A stretch of 64,000 bases of DNA, taken from Megasphaera massiliensis (lineage in GTDB: Bacteria > Bacillota > Negativicutes > Veillonellales > Megasphaeraceae). The position numbers were made by a program, and so were the translations under genes. Under the pieces are notes generated by a model, which saw only the letters and a program-made list of their open reading frames with translations, had not been told where the DNA came from and did no database searches. The stretch covers positions 211,079 through 275,078 of the forward strand of contig NZ_HF954537.1 of NCBI RefSeq assembly GCF_000455225.1, read 5' to 3'. Positions 8,351 through 17,816 of this stretch are shown here, piece after piece. Position 1 is the first letter of the stretch. Each line of letters begins with the position of its first letter.

Positions 8351-9862
8351 TTACTTGCCTTCGTAATAGTAGCGGGTCCACATGACGACTTCCGAGAGAG
8401 ACGGGTGAGGCGTCATGGTTTCGCTGAAGGTGTAGACCGATTTCGGCGTCAGGGTCCGCGTCAAGGGCAGGGCCCGCAGTTTCTTAGCCGTTTCTGAAGC
8501 GATGTCTTCGTGGACGGGCTGAAGGGTGTGTTCGCCGCTCATGAGGTTGTTGATGAAAGGCTGAATGAGGATCGAGGCTTCGGGGCCGATGATGTGGGCG
8601 CCGAGGATGAATTTCGTCTTTTTGTCGACGACCAATTTTATGAAGCCGTCGTCATCTTGTCCCGGTTCAAAGCCCATGGCGTAGCCCTTGGCCGAAGCCG
8701 AGTAGTGGTTGATGGCCGTTTCGACGTCGTAGCCTTTTTTCTTGGCGTTTTCTTCGCTCAGGCCGACTTGGGCCACTTCAGGATAGGTGTAGGTGACGGC
8801 CGGGATGATGTCGTAGCTGGCCCAGCGCCAGTTTTCCGGTTCATTGCCCGAGAAGAGGTTGTGGGCAATGATTTCGGCTTCGTAATTGGCTTTGTGGCGG
8901 AAGGGGGCCATGCCGTTGATGTCGCCGAGGGCCCAGATGCCGTCAGCCGTCGTTTCCAGGAACTCATTGGTTTCGATGTAGCCGCGTTTATCGAGGCGGA
9001 CGTCGGTGTTTTCGAGGTGGAGGAGATCCGTCGTCGGCTTGATGCCGGGTGCGACGAGTATTTCTTCGGCAGCCACTTCGGCTTCTTCACCGCTGTCGAT
9101 ATCGCGGATCTTGAGAACTTTGAGGCCGTCGCGGACGGTGACGCTTACCGTATCTTGCTTTAAGCGGACGTCCATGCCGTAGCGGCGGAACTGTTTGAGG
9201 ATGAAGGCCGAAATGGCTTCGTCTTCTTTCGGCAGCAGGCGGGCGTTGTGCTGGACGATGGTGATCTTCGTGCCGGCTGCGTCAAAGACATGGGCAAATT
9301 CACAGCCAATGGGGCCGCCGCCGATGATGATCAGGCTCTTATAAGGCTTCTTGGGGAAGGATTCACCGAAGAAGGATTCCGACGTCAGATAGCCGACGTC
9401 TTCGAGACCCTCGATGCGGGGGATGTTGGTCCGGCCGCCGGTGGCGATGAAAATCTTGTCGCCCTGGATTTTTGCGTCCGTGCCGTCGTTTAAGGTGACG
9501 TCCAAGGTGTGGTTGTCGACGAAGGCTGCCGTACCGTTGTAGGTGTCGACGTTGGGGAACTTATCGTAGTAGCCCTGGATGGATTTACTTTCATCGATTT
9601 TTTCCCAGAGTCTTTTGGCTAAAATATCCCAGTCGAGGCGGGCATTGTCGGCAAAGACGCCGATGCGGCCGCCTTCGCGGATTTCACGGATGCGGCTGGC
9701 TGCCGTGACCATGACCTTAGTCGGGATGCAGCCGCGATTCAGGCAGGTGCCGCCGAAACTGCCCCGTTCGATAATGGCAACGGACAGCCCTTGGGTAATG
9801 GCGGCGTCGGCAATGATGTTGGCCGACCCGGTCCCAATGAGGATGACATCATATTTTTTCAT
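8351..9862 (-). CDS. Pyridine nucleotide-disulfide oxidoreductase, dihydrolipoamide dehydrogenase / mercuric reductase-like
   Basis: A 503-residue FAD flavoprotein with an N-terminal dinucleotide site (GTGSANIIADAA), the redox-active disulfide GGTCLNRGCIPTK, a second NAD(P)H-binding GGGPIGCEFAHVF, and the C-terminal active-site HPSLSE. This is the order in dihydrolipoamide dehydrogenase and mercuric reductase. There is no lipoyl-enzyme operon beside it and no N-terminal heavy-metal domain, so the disulfide substrate is unknown. Its divergent position beside arsRDA might suggest a thiol-redox role, but that is only context. The start at 9862 is chosen because AAGGAGT lies seven bases upstream; earlier in-frame starts run through the promoter. 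Confidence 0.88.
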   Translation of the reverse strand: MKKYDVILIGTGSANIIADAAITQGLSVAIIERGSFGGTCLNRGCIPTKVMVTAASRIREIREGGRIGVFADNARLDWDILAKRLWEKIDESKSIQGYYDKFPNVDTYNGTAAFVDNHTLDVTLNDGTDAKIQGDKIFIATGGRTNIPRIEGLEDVGYLTSESFFGESFPKKPYKSLIIIGGGPIGCEFAHVFDAAGTKITIVQHNARLLPKEDEAISAFILKQFRRYGMDVRLKQDTVSVTVRDGLKVLKIRDIDSGEEAEVAAEEILVAPGIKPTTDLLHLENTDVRLDKRGYIETNEFLETTADGIWALGDINGMAPFRHKANYEAEIIAHNLFSGNEPENWRWASYDIIPAVTYTYPEVAQVGLSEENAKKKGYDVETAINHYSASAKGYAMGFEPGQDDDGFIKLVVDKKTKFILGAHIIGPEASILIQPFINNLMSGEHTLQPVHEDIASETAKKLRALPLTRTLTPKSVYTFSETMTPHPSLSEVVMWTRYYYEGK

Positions 9863-9915
9863 GAGCAAGACTCCTTTACTTTTCAGCTTTATATTAAATA
9901 CAACCTTTTTCGTAT

Positions 9916-9944
9916 AGTATAAGCGAAAGGCCTTGTTTTGACAA
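9916..9944 (-). promoter_or_regulatory. Promoter of the disulfide reductase gene
   Basis: Reading the minus strand: TTGTCA, a 17-base spacer, TATACT. It lies about 55 bases upstream of the start at 9862. Confidence 0.75.
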
Positions 9945-10040
9945 GTGCTGAAGCCCCTTGTTTCGTCATGATGGAGAAGGAGAAAAGAAGGTTTGAAAAT
10001 GAGTGATTTTATGGGATAAAACCAATGGCTATGACATAAT

Positions 10041-10068
10041 CTGTCCATACTATATGGTAGACTATAAT
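10041..10068 (+). promoter_or_regulatory. Inverted repeat plus TATAAT upstream of the chaperone/ATPase operon
   Basis: CCATA-CTA-TATGG (10045-10057) is an inverted repeat lying directly before a TATAAT at 10063-10068, where a repressor could block a promoter with a poor -35. A second possible start is TTGTAC at about 10142 with TAACAT 17 bases later. I cannot tell which drives the operon at 10247. Confidence 0.35.
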
Positions 10069-10246
10069 CAGCGACAAGACTATCGTGTTGCAAAGAATTC
10101 GTGAATTTGTAATATTTGTCGAAAATAACAAAGGCCTTTCTTGTACTCTTTTTTTATTCATGGTAACATAATACTATGTATGACGATATGGCATAGTTGT
10201 TGTGACTTATGAGTTCATGACATCATTATATAGTGGAGGTATAGAT

Positions 10247-11344
10247 ATGGGACTAGGATTTGATAGAGATGACCTTGTGAAATTACTGAAGGAAGATGAA
10301 GAAATCCGCAGTCTGATTTGTCAGATTGCCGTAGGACCGTCAGCGGAAGCGGAAGCTCACGAAGCTCCGGAAACACCGGAAGCGATGGAAGCGCCGGCAG
10401 CACCGAAGGAAGCGGTCTATATTTCGAAAAAAGAGGAACCTTCTTCTAAGAAACAGGAACTTCGACAAAAATTGGAAGAGGCTCGAAAAGATAGAGACCT
10501 TTGGAAACAAGCGGCACAGCAGGCCGCGGCGGAAAAGGACGACGCTGTTCTTGAGCGAGACCGGGCAATCAATGAACGGGATGCCGCCGTGTATGAACGA
10601 AATCAGGCTGTTCAGGAACGGGATGAAATGTTAGACAACATGAACCGGGCTGTCCGCGAAAAAGAACAAGCCTTTCGTGCTATAGAAGAATCTGACCGGC
10701 TGCGGAATCAAGCCGTCCGCGCAATGGAGGAATCGAATCATAAGGTAGAAGAAGCGCGGCGTATCGTTTCTAAACTTCAGGCTGAAATCACCTTTTTGCA
10801 GGAACGACTGGACGAGGCCAAGGGCAGTATCAGCTCCCTTACGGCAGATTTGGATCGGACTCGGGAAGAACGGGAAGATTTAAAAGATGATTTGCAGCAG
10901 GCCGAGCAGGAATTGGCTCAACGCTTTGTCCAAGGTTGGCAGCTCTATGAAGCCTACCAAGAGGTGGACGACTATTTTAAAGACCTCTTGGACGGTGTCT
11001 TAGCCCGTCCCGGCTTTGAGGCCTTCATCGTCGGCCTGTCTCAGGAAAGGACCCTGCAGACCCTGTGGGACGTGACCCGGGAAGCGGTAATGATGAGTCG
11101 TGACGAGGCTGCCGGGGAAACCCTTTGGAATCTGTTCCGCTACAGTTTGGACTTGGTCAACCGGAGCCGGTCGGAAGATCTCTACGCCGTCGAAGACGTG
11201 GAAGTCGGCGATTCCTACGACATTGACAAACATATCCTGACCGGCGGCAGTCGGAATCAAGGCTGCCTGTCCAAGGTATTCTTGCCCGGCTATCGGAATG
11301 TACGTACAGGCAAGATCATTTGCAAAAGCCAGGTAAAGATATAA
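10247..11344 (+). CDS. Coiled-coil protein with GrpE-like C-terminal domain
   Basis: 365 residues. After a short N-terminal helix (FDRDDLVKLLKEDEEI) and an Ala/Pro/Glu-rich linker there is a long charged coiled coil (about 60-240) with degenerate ERDxAxxERD repeats. The last ~60 residues read GDSYDIDKHI...GCLSKVFLPGYRN...GKIICKSQVKI, the layout of the GrpE beta-wing (EPFDPxxHEA...VxxPGYxLxGxxLRPAxV). GrpE is the nucleotide-exchange factor of DnaK, and the next two genes are Hsp70-like, so I infer a dedicated exchange factor for them. It is much longer than GrpE (~190) and not the housekeeping copy. The start is taken at 10247 after GTGGAGGT. The next gene begins 12 bases after the stop. Confidence 0.72.
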   Translation: MGLGFDRDDLVKLLKEDEEIRSLICQIAVGPSAEAEAHEAPETPEAMEAPAAPKEAVYISKKEEPSSKKQELRQKLEEARKDRDLWKQAAQQAAAEKDDAVLERDRAINERDAAVYERNQAVQERDEMLDNMNRAVREKEQAFRAIEESDRLRNQAVRAMEESNHKVEEARRIVSKLQAEITFLQERLDEAKGSISSLTADLDRTREEREDLKDDLQQAEQELAQRFVQGWQLYEAYQEVDDYFKDLLDGVLARPGFEAFIVGLSQERTLQTLWDVTREAVMMSRDEAAGETLWNLFRYSLDLVNRSRSEDLYAVEDVEVGDSYDIDKHILTGGSRNQGCLSKVFLPGYRNVRTGKIICKSQVKI

Positions 11345-11356
11345 AGGAGGCCCTCC

Positions 11357-14300
11357 ATGGACGTATCGAATCAAGAAACGACTACGGCAGAAAAACTGTC
11401 TGACCAAAGGCCGACTCAACTCAGCGAAGTCTACGTGAGTCAACGCAATGAAAGCCACGTGGATCAACAGAAGCTCGAAAACTCTTTTATGGAAGAGGAG
11501 CGCTCTCAAGGGGAGGTTATCGAAAAGAAAATCGACGTCGTATTCCAAGCCTGCCGGAAATTGATCGACAAGCGCTTTGTCAAGATGAAGAATAAAAGGG
11601 TTTGGTATGACCGCGATACGGCGGCCCTCTATCCCCAACATGATAAGGTGGATATTCCTGTTTGTGAAATGATGTTACGAGATGGTAAATTACAGATTTA
11701 TGAAGGGGTTAAGGATTTTGATTACCGGTCTAAGACATTGACTGTTGACGGCATCTACTTTGTTCTGGCTTCTTATATAGAAGGAAAGAAAACATTTCGA
11801 CAAGGGAATGGCAATCCCTATCTTGATCGTAATGGACGTATCTCGAACTATCCTTCGAATCATGGATATACAGATAGAATTTATTTTATAACCAATGATT
11901 ATTATTGTGGTCGCGCCTATGATATGCGCTATTATGCTACGGATGGTAGTGCGTGGAAGGGCAACTATGCAGGCAGACCTGTATTCATGGTCATGATTTC
12001 CTGTTTGGACGGCAGGGACAGCAATGGCTTGAATCCGGCCAAGACGGTGCTGGCATGGCTAGAAAAAGGCCTCGTACCGGAAGGACTTAGTGGGGAAGAA
12101 GAAGAACTCTATAAGCAGTTTTTGGAAACCTATCAAAAAATCAATATCTACCTTGAGGGGAATTCCAAGGGGGACCGAATTTCTTTCTACCGGGAGACAT
12201 TTATGGAGGACGTTCGCCACGGCCGCTTTCAACAAGATGCCTTTCCATGGCAGTTTGAAGTACCTGCAGAAGAACTTAAATCCGAACAAGACCAGCATAA
12301 GATTGATTTGCTTTCGCTGCGGAAGAATCTTCTGGAATGCGACTACCGGCGGGCCAATTTAGAACCCTATGCCGACAGTACTCTGTCTGACATCAATAAG
12401 GGCCACTGGGAACTCTTTGAAGCTCCGGAAGCAGATGCGATGGCTATCCCTATTCCGCCGGATCAAGTCTGGACGGCTCGGCCGCCCCAGCTCGACGTCG
12501 TGGCCAACGGAATCTGTGCCATCGACTTTGGGACCAAGAGTTCTGTCGTCGTCTGCCGCAGCGAAGGCGGGACACGCCTTCTGCGCATCGGCACCGGTGA
12601 CTTTACCAAGGCCGTCGAACAGAAAGACTACGAAAATCCGACAGTCGTCGAACTGCGCGACTTAGAAAGTTTCGAAAATGCTTATCGCAGTCGGAACGGC
12701 CGGCCCTTTACGGCTTGGGAAGACGTGACCGTCGCCCATCAGGCCGAACAGGCCCTGCTTCAGCAGGATGTGGACAGTTCCGTCTATTACGCCGTCTTCA
12801 GCGAATTAAAACAGTGGGCCCATGAAAAAGACCGTCGACTGCTGCTCAAAGACCGCAAGGGCAAGGTATGGAAGCTCAACCCCTACTTGGAAATGGACGA
12901 CGAAGCCCTTGATCCCATCGAAATCTACGCCTATTATCTGGGTCTCTACATCAACAACATGCGTCACGGCATCTACTTGGACTACATCCTGTCCTTCCCG
13001 GTCAACTACGACCTGGCTGTCCGCACCAAATTGCTCCAAAGCTTCGAGAAAGGCCTGAAAAAATCCCTGCCGCCGGCCATCTTGGACGACGAAAATTGCA
13101 TGCGGCGCTTCCGCGTCTATGCCGGGGCCAGCGAACCGGCAGCCTATGCGGCGGCAGCCCTCCAGGCCTATGGACTGGAACCGGCTGAACAGGGAGAGAT
13201 GACGGCCTACGGCGTCTTTGACTTTGGTGGCGGTACGACGGATTTTGACTTCGGCATCGAAAAGAAATCGGCCAATCCGCGGCGTCATAAGTTCGAACTC
13301 CATCAATTCGGCCGCGGCGGCGACCCCTATTTAGGCGGCGAAAACCTGCTCAATGTCCTAGCTTTCGAAGTCTTCTGCGCCAACTTGGACTTTATGCGCG
13401 ACAATGCTATTCCCATCGCCCTGCCTCATGGCTGCACGGCTCCGGCAGGGACGGAAACCCTCATCTTAGCTGAGCGGGAAGCGACGCAGATTTCCTTTAT
13501 GAACCGCAAATGTTTAGCCGAAGCTATGCGGCCCATTTGGGAAGAACGAACGGAAGAAATCAAGGCTTGGCAAGATAAGGAGTGGACGCTGCTGCTGTTT
13601 ACGGACGGTAACAAAACGGCAGGACGGAGAGACAAGCAAAACAGTGACGATGAGGGCCAACAGAGGGAACGAGAAGAAAATCAAAATAGGGTCAAAGTCA
13701 AACTCACCGTCGACATCGATCGCTTAAAAGACGTCATCCGCCGTCTCATTTCTCGCGGTGTCACCAACTTCTTTGAAGCCTGGAAGACGGCCTTTAAACA
13801 TCAGACCGAAGAGCCGGATACCCTCCATATCTTATTGGCCGGCAATTCCTGCCGTTCGCCTATCGTCAAAGAACTCTTTGAGACCCAGATTGCTGAGGAA
13901 TCCCGGAAAATTTCGAGTCATGCCGGCGGCAAAGACGCCAAGGGGATACTGGTTCTCCATATGCCTTTGGGGATGGAAGCAGAAATGCCGGAGGAAGCGA
14001 ATCCGGAAATACCAGATAAAGGTGCAGCAGATGAACATGATGTAGATGCTGTTGAAGCGATGATGGGAGAAAAAGCAATAGAAGAAGCCGTAGTCGAAGC
14101 GGTAGCGGACGCTGTCCAAGCTCTGAGAAAAGAAAAAGCAACAGAAATTGCAATTGAAGACCGAGGGAAACTCGATCAGAAGTTGACCGGTAAGACCGGC
14201 GTCGCCTTTGGCCTCCTGCGCAGTCGTAAGGGCGGCAAGGACATCAAAATCATCAATGACAACGTCGATGACAGCGGCGAAGCTCTGTTCCCGTACTTCT

Positions 14301-14635
14301 TAGGTGATATCGATACGGACGGGTATTTCTGCGTGCGCATTGGAAAAGCCGTGCCTTATCAGAACTGGGCGGAGTTCTGCTATGCCGATGAAGAAGATTT
14401 TGAAATCTATTACACGGCAGAGCCTCAGGCCTTGGAAGGACAGCTGCCGCAGGATGCCGTAAAATACGTCAACTGCCGCATCGATGCCGCCGACGTATCC
14501 GACGACGATAACCACATGATCTTCCTGCGAAAAGTGGCTCCCGACGCCATCGAATACGCTGTCGGCACCAAGGATGCATCGGGGAAGAAGGTCACCATTG
14601 AAGAAAGCCGTGCAATCCGTCAAACCCTGCGCTGA
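11357..14635 (+). CDS. Large Hsp70-like ATPase, copy A
   Basis: 1092 residues, far longer than DnaK (~640). The actin/Hsp70 ATPase fold is recognisable: phosphate-1 motif AIDFGTKSSVVV (from about residue 388), connect motif GASEPAAYAAAALQAYG (cf. DnaK EPTAAALAYG), phosphate-2 motif DFGGGTTDFDFG (about 622), and adenosine motif LLAGNSCRSPIVKELF (about 826). The first ~385 residues precede the ATPase and are unlike DnaK. DnaK's substrate domain is replaced by a Glu-rich insert (about 875-945) and a C-terminal domain. AAAGGAGG overlaps the upstream stop, indicating coupling. Compared with copy B, the ATPase region is nearly the same and residues ~95-330 are divergent. The similarly sized Hsp70-like SrfB family is a possible relative, unverified. 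Confidence 0.8.
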   Translation: MDVSNQETTTAEKLSDQRPTQLSEVYVSQRNESHVDQQKLENSFMEEERSQGEVIEKKIDVVFQACRKLIDKRFVKMKNKRVWYDRDTAALYPQHDKVDIPVCEMMLRDGKLQIYEGVKDFDYRSKTLTVDGIYFVLASYIEGKKTFRQGNGNPYLDRNGRISNYPSNHGYTDRIYFITNDYYCGRAYDMRYYATDGSAWKGNYAGRPVFMVMISCLDGRDSNGLNPAKTVLAWLEKGLVPEGLSGEEEELYKQFLETYQKINIYLEGNSKGDRISFYRETFMEDVRHGRFQQDAFPWQFEVPAEELKSEQDQHKIDLLSLRKNLLECDYRRANLEPYADSTLSDINKGHWELFEAPEADAMAIPIPPDQVWTARPPQLDVVANGICAIDFGTKSSVVVCRSEGGTRLLRIGTGDFTKAVEQKDYENPTVVELRDLESFENAYRSRNGRPFTAWEDVTVAHQAEQALLQQDVDSSVYYAVFSELKQWAHEKDRRLLLKDRKGKVWKLNPYLEMDDEALDPIEIYAYYLGLYINNMRHGIYLDYILSFPVNYDLAVRTKLLQSFEKGLKKSLPPAILDDENCMRRFRVYAGASEPAAYAAAALQAYGLEPAEQGEMTAYGVFDFGGGTTDFDFGIEKKSANPRRHKFELHQFGRGGDPYLGGENLLNVLAFEVFCANLDFMRDNAIPIALPHGCTAPAGTETLILAEREATQISFMNRKCLAEAMRPIWEERTEEIKAWQDKEWTLLLFTDGNKTAGRRDKQNSDDEGQQREREENQNRVKVKLTVDIDRLKDVIRRLISRGVTNFFEAWKTAFKHQTEEPDTLHILLAGNSCRSPIVKELFETQIAEESRKISSHAGGKDAKGILVLHMPLGMEAEMPEEANPEIPDKGAADEHDVDAVEAMMGEKAIEEAVVEAVADAVQALRKEKATEIAIEDRGKLDQKLTGKTGVAFGLLRSRKGGKDIKIINDNVDDSGEALFPYFLGDIDTDGYFCVRIGKAVPYQNWAEFCYADEEDFEIYYTAEPQALEGQLPQDAVKYVNCRIDAADVSDDDNHMIFLRKVAPDAIEYAVGTKDASGKKVTIEESRAIRQTLR

Positions 14636-14649
14636 AGCTTGTCGTCCGG

Positions 14650-14671
14650 AGGCAGAACAGAAATTCTGCCT
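14650..14671 (+). promoter_or_regulatory. Hairpin between the two Hsp70-like genes
   Basis: AGGCAGAA and TTCTGCCT form an 8-bp stem in the 89-base gap, with no T run after it. It could be an mRNA processing or stability element that sets different levels of the two paralogs. No promoter is evident in the gap. Confidence 0.4.
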
Positions 14672-14724
14672 ACACCCGGATGGCCTTGCATCGAAGCTTA
14701 AAACTATTAAGGAAAAGAGGGATT

Positions 14725-17700
14725 ATGCCTATGGATTTATCAGATAAAAGAGAAATGGCAGTGAGTAACTTATCCACTAAGCGGCCGACCCAACTCAGCA
14801 AAATTTACATGCGCAAAGGTGACTTTGAAGACTCCTTTATAAAAGACCTCCGCATCCAGTGTGACGATATCGAAAAAAACTTAGACATCGTGCTTCCGGC
14901 TTGCCGGAGATTAATTGACAAACGTTTTGTCAGGATGAGGAATAAACGGGTCTGGTATGACCGCGACACGGCTGCACTCTATCCTAAAAACTATCTGTTG
15001 CCCTATTGTGAAATGAAGTTGTATAATGGTAAATTACACCTCTATGAAGGTGTTGAGGACTTTGATTACCAATCACAGGTATTGACCGTCGATGGCATTG
15101 AGTTTGTCCTAGCTTCACCTGAAGAAGGGGTGAAAACATTCCATATTGGAAATGGAAACCCCTATCTTGATGAATTTGGGAATATTGCTCATTATCCGAC
15201 GAATCCCGCCCCTTTTAATAAGGCGTTTTTTATAACTGATGACTATGCGTATGACAGCACTTATATGCGTTTTTATTGCACAGGAAGTAGAAATCATCGT
15301 ATCAACTATAATTCAAATCAATCTATGTTCATGATTATGATTTCCCGTTTAGACGGCAAAAATAGCTTGGGGTTAAATCCTGTTAAAACTTTATTGGCTT
15401 GGTTGCAGAAAGGGCTCATGCCAGAAGGCCTTCAAAAGGAAGAGCGATTAGTATATAATAAGCTTTTATCATCCTATCAAAACTTTAAAACCTATCTCGA
15501 TTATAGAGGTGATCATATTTCTTTTCGAAGGGAAGCATTTATAGACGATGTTTGTTACGGATATTTTCAAAAAGAAACTTCTCAATGTAACGTTGATTTG
15601 TCAAGAACTATAGTGGGAGTTAGCTCTGGTTCGGAGCAAACAATAAGAACTCTCTTATTGTTGAGCAAAAGTCTGCTAGAATGCGATTACCGGCGGGCAA
15701 ATTTAGAACCCTATGCTTACAGCGTCCTTTCAGACATTAATAAGGGGCACTGGGAACTCTTTGAAGCACCGGAAGCAGATATGACACCTATTATTCTGGC
15801 AGCGAATCAAGTCTGGACGGCCCGGCCGCCCCAGCTGGACGTCGTGGCCAACGGGACCTGTGCCATCGACTTCGGCACCAAGAGTTCCGTCGTCGTCTGC
15901 CGCGGTGAAGACGGAGCCCGTCTCCTGCGCATCGGGACCGGTGACTTTTCTAAGGCCGTCAAGGAGAAAGATTATGAAAACCCGACCGTCATCGAACTGC
16001 GCGATTTAGACAGCTTTATTACGGCCTATGGCCAGCGGATCGGCCGTCCCTTTACGAAGTGGGAAGATGTGACTGTCGCCCATCAGGCCGAACAGGCTCT
16101 GCTCCAGCAGGATGTGGACAGTTCCGTCTATTACGCCGTCTTCAGTGAACTCAAGCAGTGGGCCCATGAAAAAGATCGCCGTCTGCTTTTGAAAGACCGC
16201 AAGGGCAAGGTCTGGAAGCTCAAACCCTATTTGGAGCTCGATGACGACGACCTCGATCCCATTGAAATCTACGCCTATTACTTGGGCCTCTACATCAACA
16301 ATATGCGCCACGGCATCTATTTAGACTACATCCTGTCCTTCCCGGTCAACTACGATTTGGCCGTTCGCACAAAATTGCTCAAAAGTTTTGAGCGGGGCTT
16401 GAAAAAGTCTCTGCCGCCGGCAATCTTAGCGGACGAGGAATGCATGGATTGGTTCTTAGTCTATGCCGGGGCCAGTGAACCTGCGGCTTACGCGGCGGCT
16501 GCGCTACAGGCGTACGGTCTGGAACCTGCTAAAAAGGAGGACATCACGGCTTACGGCGTCTTTGACTTTGGCGGCGGTACGACGGACTTTGACTTCGGAA
16601 TCGAAAAGAAGGCCGCCAATCCGCGCCGTCATAAGTTCGAGATCCATCAATTCGGCCGCGGCGGCGATCCCTATTTGGGCGGCGAAAATATCCTCAACGT
16701 CCTGGCCTTTGAAGTATTCCGCACCAATTTAGGCACTATGCGGGAGAACGCCATTCCCATCGCCCTGCCTCACGGCTGCACGGCTCCGGCCGGAACGGAG
16801 ACACTCATCCTGGCCGAAAGGGATGCGACGCAGATTTCCTTCATGAACCGCAAATGCCTGGCTGAAGCCATGCGTCCCATCTGGGAAGAACGGCCCGATG
16901 AAATCAAAGAGTGGCAAGACAAAGAATGGACAATTCTGTTGTTTACCGACGGCAGTAAAACGGGACGGAAAGACAAGAAAAACGATGCCGAAAAAGAGCA
17001 GAAGAAGCGAGAAGACAATCAAAACCGCGTTCCGGTTAAGCTCACCGTCGACATCGATGTCCTAAAAGGCGTTATTCGCAGCCTCGTTTCAAGGGGCGTG
17101 ACCAACTTCTTTGAAGCCTGGAAGACGGCCTTTAAAAAGCAGACTGAAGAGCCGGATAAACTCCATATTTTATTGGCCGGCAATTCGTGCCGCTCGTCCA
17201 TCGTCAAAGAACTCTTTGAAGAGCAGATCCAAAAAGAAGAAGAAGAAATTTCGGCCCATGCCGGCGGCAAAGACGCCAAAGGCATGCTGGTTCTCCACAT
17301 GCCCTTAGGTTTTGATGACCAAGAAGGGGAAGGACAGACGGAGGAACTCGACCAGAAGCTGACCGGCAAGACCGGCGTTGCCTTCGGCCTCCTGCGTAGC
17401 CGTAAGGGTGGGAAGGACGTCAAAATCGTCAATGACAACGTCGATGACAGCGGCGAAGCCCTGTTCCCGTATTTCTTAGGCGATATCGACGTCGACGGCA
17501 ACTTCTGCGTCCGCATCGGTCAGGGCGTGCCTTACCAATCGTGGGCTGAATTTTGCTATGCCGATGAAGAGTATTTTGAGATTTATTACACGGCAGAGCC
17601 TCAGGCCTTGGAAGGAAAACTGCCGCAAAAGGCCGTGAAATACGTTCGCTGCCGCATTGATCCAGCCGATGTGTCCGATGACGACGACTGCATGATTTTC

Positions 17701-17811
17701 CTGCGGAAAGTCTCGCCCGACGCCGTCGAATACGCTGTGGGCACGGGGGCTGAATTTAAAGATGCCGACTGCGTGGCACGGAAACATAAAATTCGTCAAA
17801 CATTGAGGTGA
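14725..17811 (+). CDS. Large Hsp70-like ATPase, copy B
   Basis: About 1028 residues, a paralog of the preceding gene. It has the same ATPase motifs: AIDFGTKSSVVV (from about 380), GASEPAAYAAAALQAYG, DFGGGTTDFDFGIE and LLAGNSCRSSIVKELF. It lacks the ~60-residue Glu-rich insert found in copy A, which accounts for most of the length difference. The N-terminal RPTQLSxxY and NKRVWYDRDTAALYP stretches are shared, but residues about 90-325 have diverged, and their DNA (about 14990-15690) is markedly AT-richer than the rest. Start choice is uncertain between 14725 and 14731, as the AAGAGG site is either 4 or 10 bases away. The stop codon lies within the ribosome site of the next gene. Confidence 0.8.
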   Translation: MPMDLSDKREMAVSNLSTKRPTQLSKIYMRKGDFEDSFIKDLRIQCDDIEKNLDIVLPACRRLIDKRFVRMRNKRVWYDRDTAALYPKNYLLPYCEMKLYNGKLHLYEGVEDFDYQSQVLTVDGIEFVLASPEEGVKTFHIGNGNPYLDEFGNIAHYPTNPAPFNKAFFITDDYAYDSTYMRFYCTGSRNHRINYNSNQSMFMIMISRLDGKNSLGLNPVKTLLAWLQKGLMPEGLQKEERLVYNKLLSSYQNFKTYLDYRGDHISFRREAFIDDVCYGYFQKETSQCNVDLSRTIVGVSSGSEQTIRTLLLLSKSLLECDYRRANLEPYAYSVLSDINKGHWELFEAPEADMTPIILAANQVWTARPPQLDVVANGTCAIDFGTKSSVVVCRGEDGARLLRIGTGDFSKAVKEKDYENPTVIELRDLDSFITAYGQRIGRPFTKWEDVTVAHQAEQALLQQDVDSSVYYAVFSELKQWAHEKDRRLLLKDRKGKVWKLKPYLELDDDDLDPIEIYAYYLGLYINNMRHGIYLDYILSFPVNYDLAVRTKLLKSFERGLKKSLPPAILADEECMDWFLVYAGASEPAAYAAAALQAYGLEPAKKEDITAYGVFDFGGGTTDFDFGIEKKAANPRRHKFEIHQFGRGGDPYLGGENILNVLAFEVFRTNLGTMRENAIPIALPHGCTAPAGTETLILAERDATQISFMNRKCLAEAMRPIWEERPDEIKEWQDKEWTILLFTDGSKTGRKDKKNDAEKEQKKREDNQNRVPVKLTVDIDVLKGVIRSLVSRGVTNFFEAWKTAFKKQTEEPDKLHILLAGNSCRSSIVKELFEEQIQKEEEEISAHAGGKDAKGMLVLHMPLGFDDQEGEGQTEELDQKLTGKTGVAFGLLRSRKGGKDVKIVNDNVDDSGEALFPYFLGDIDVDGNFCVRIGQGVPYQSWAEFCYADEEYFEIYYTAEPQALEGKLPQKAVKYVRCRIDPADVSDDDDCMIFLRKVSPDAVEYAVGTGAEFKDADCVARKHKIRQTLR

Positions 17812-17816
17812 ACCCA

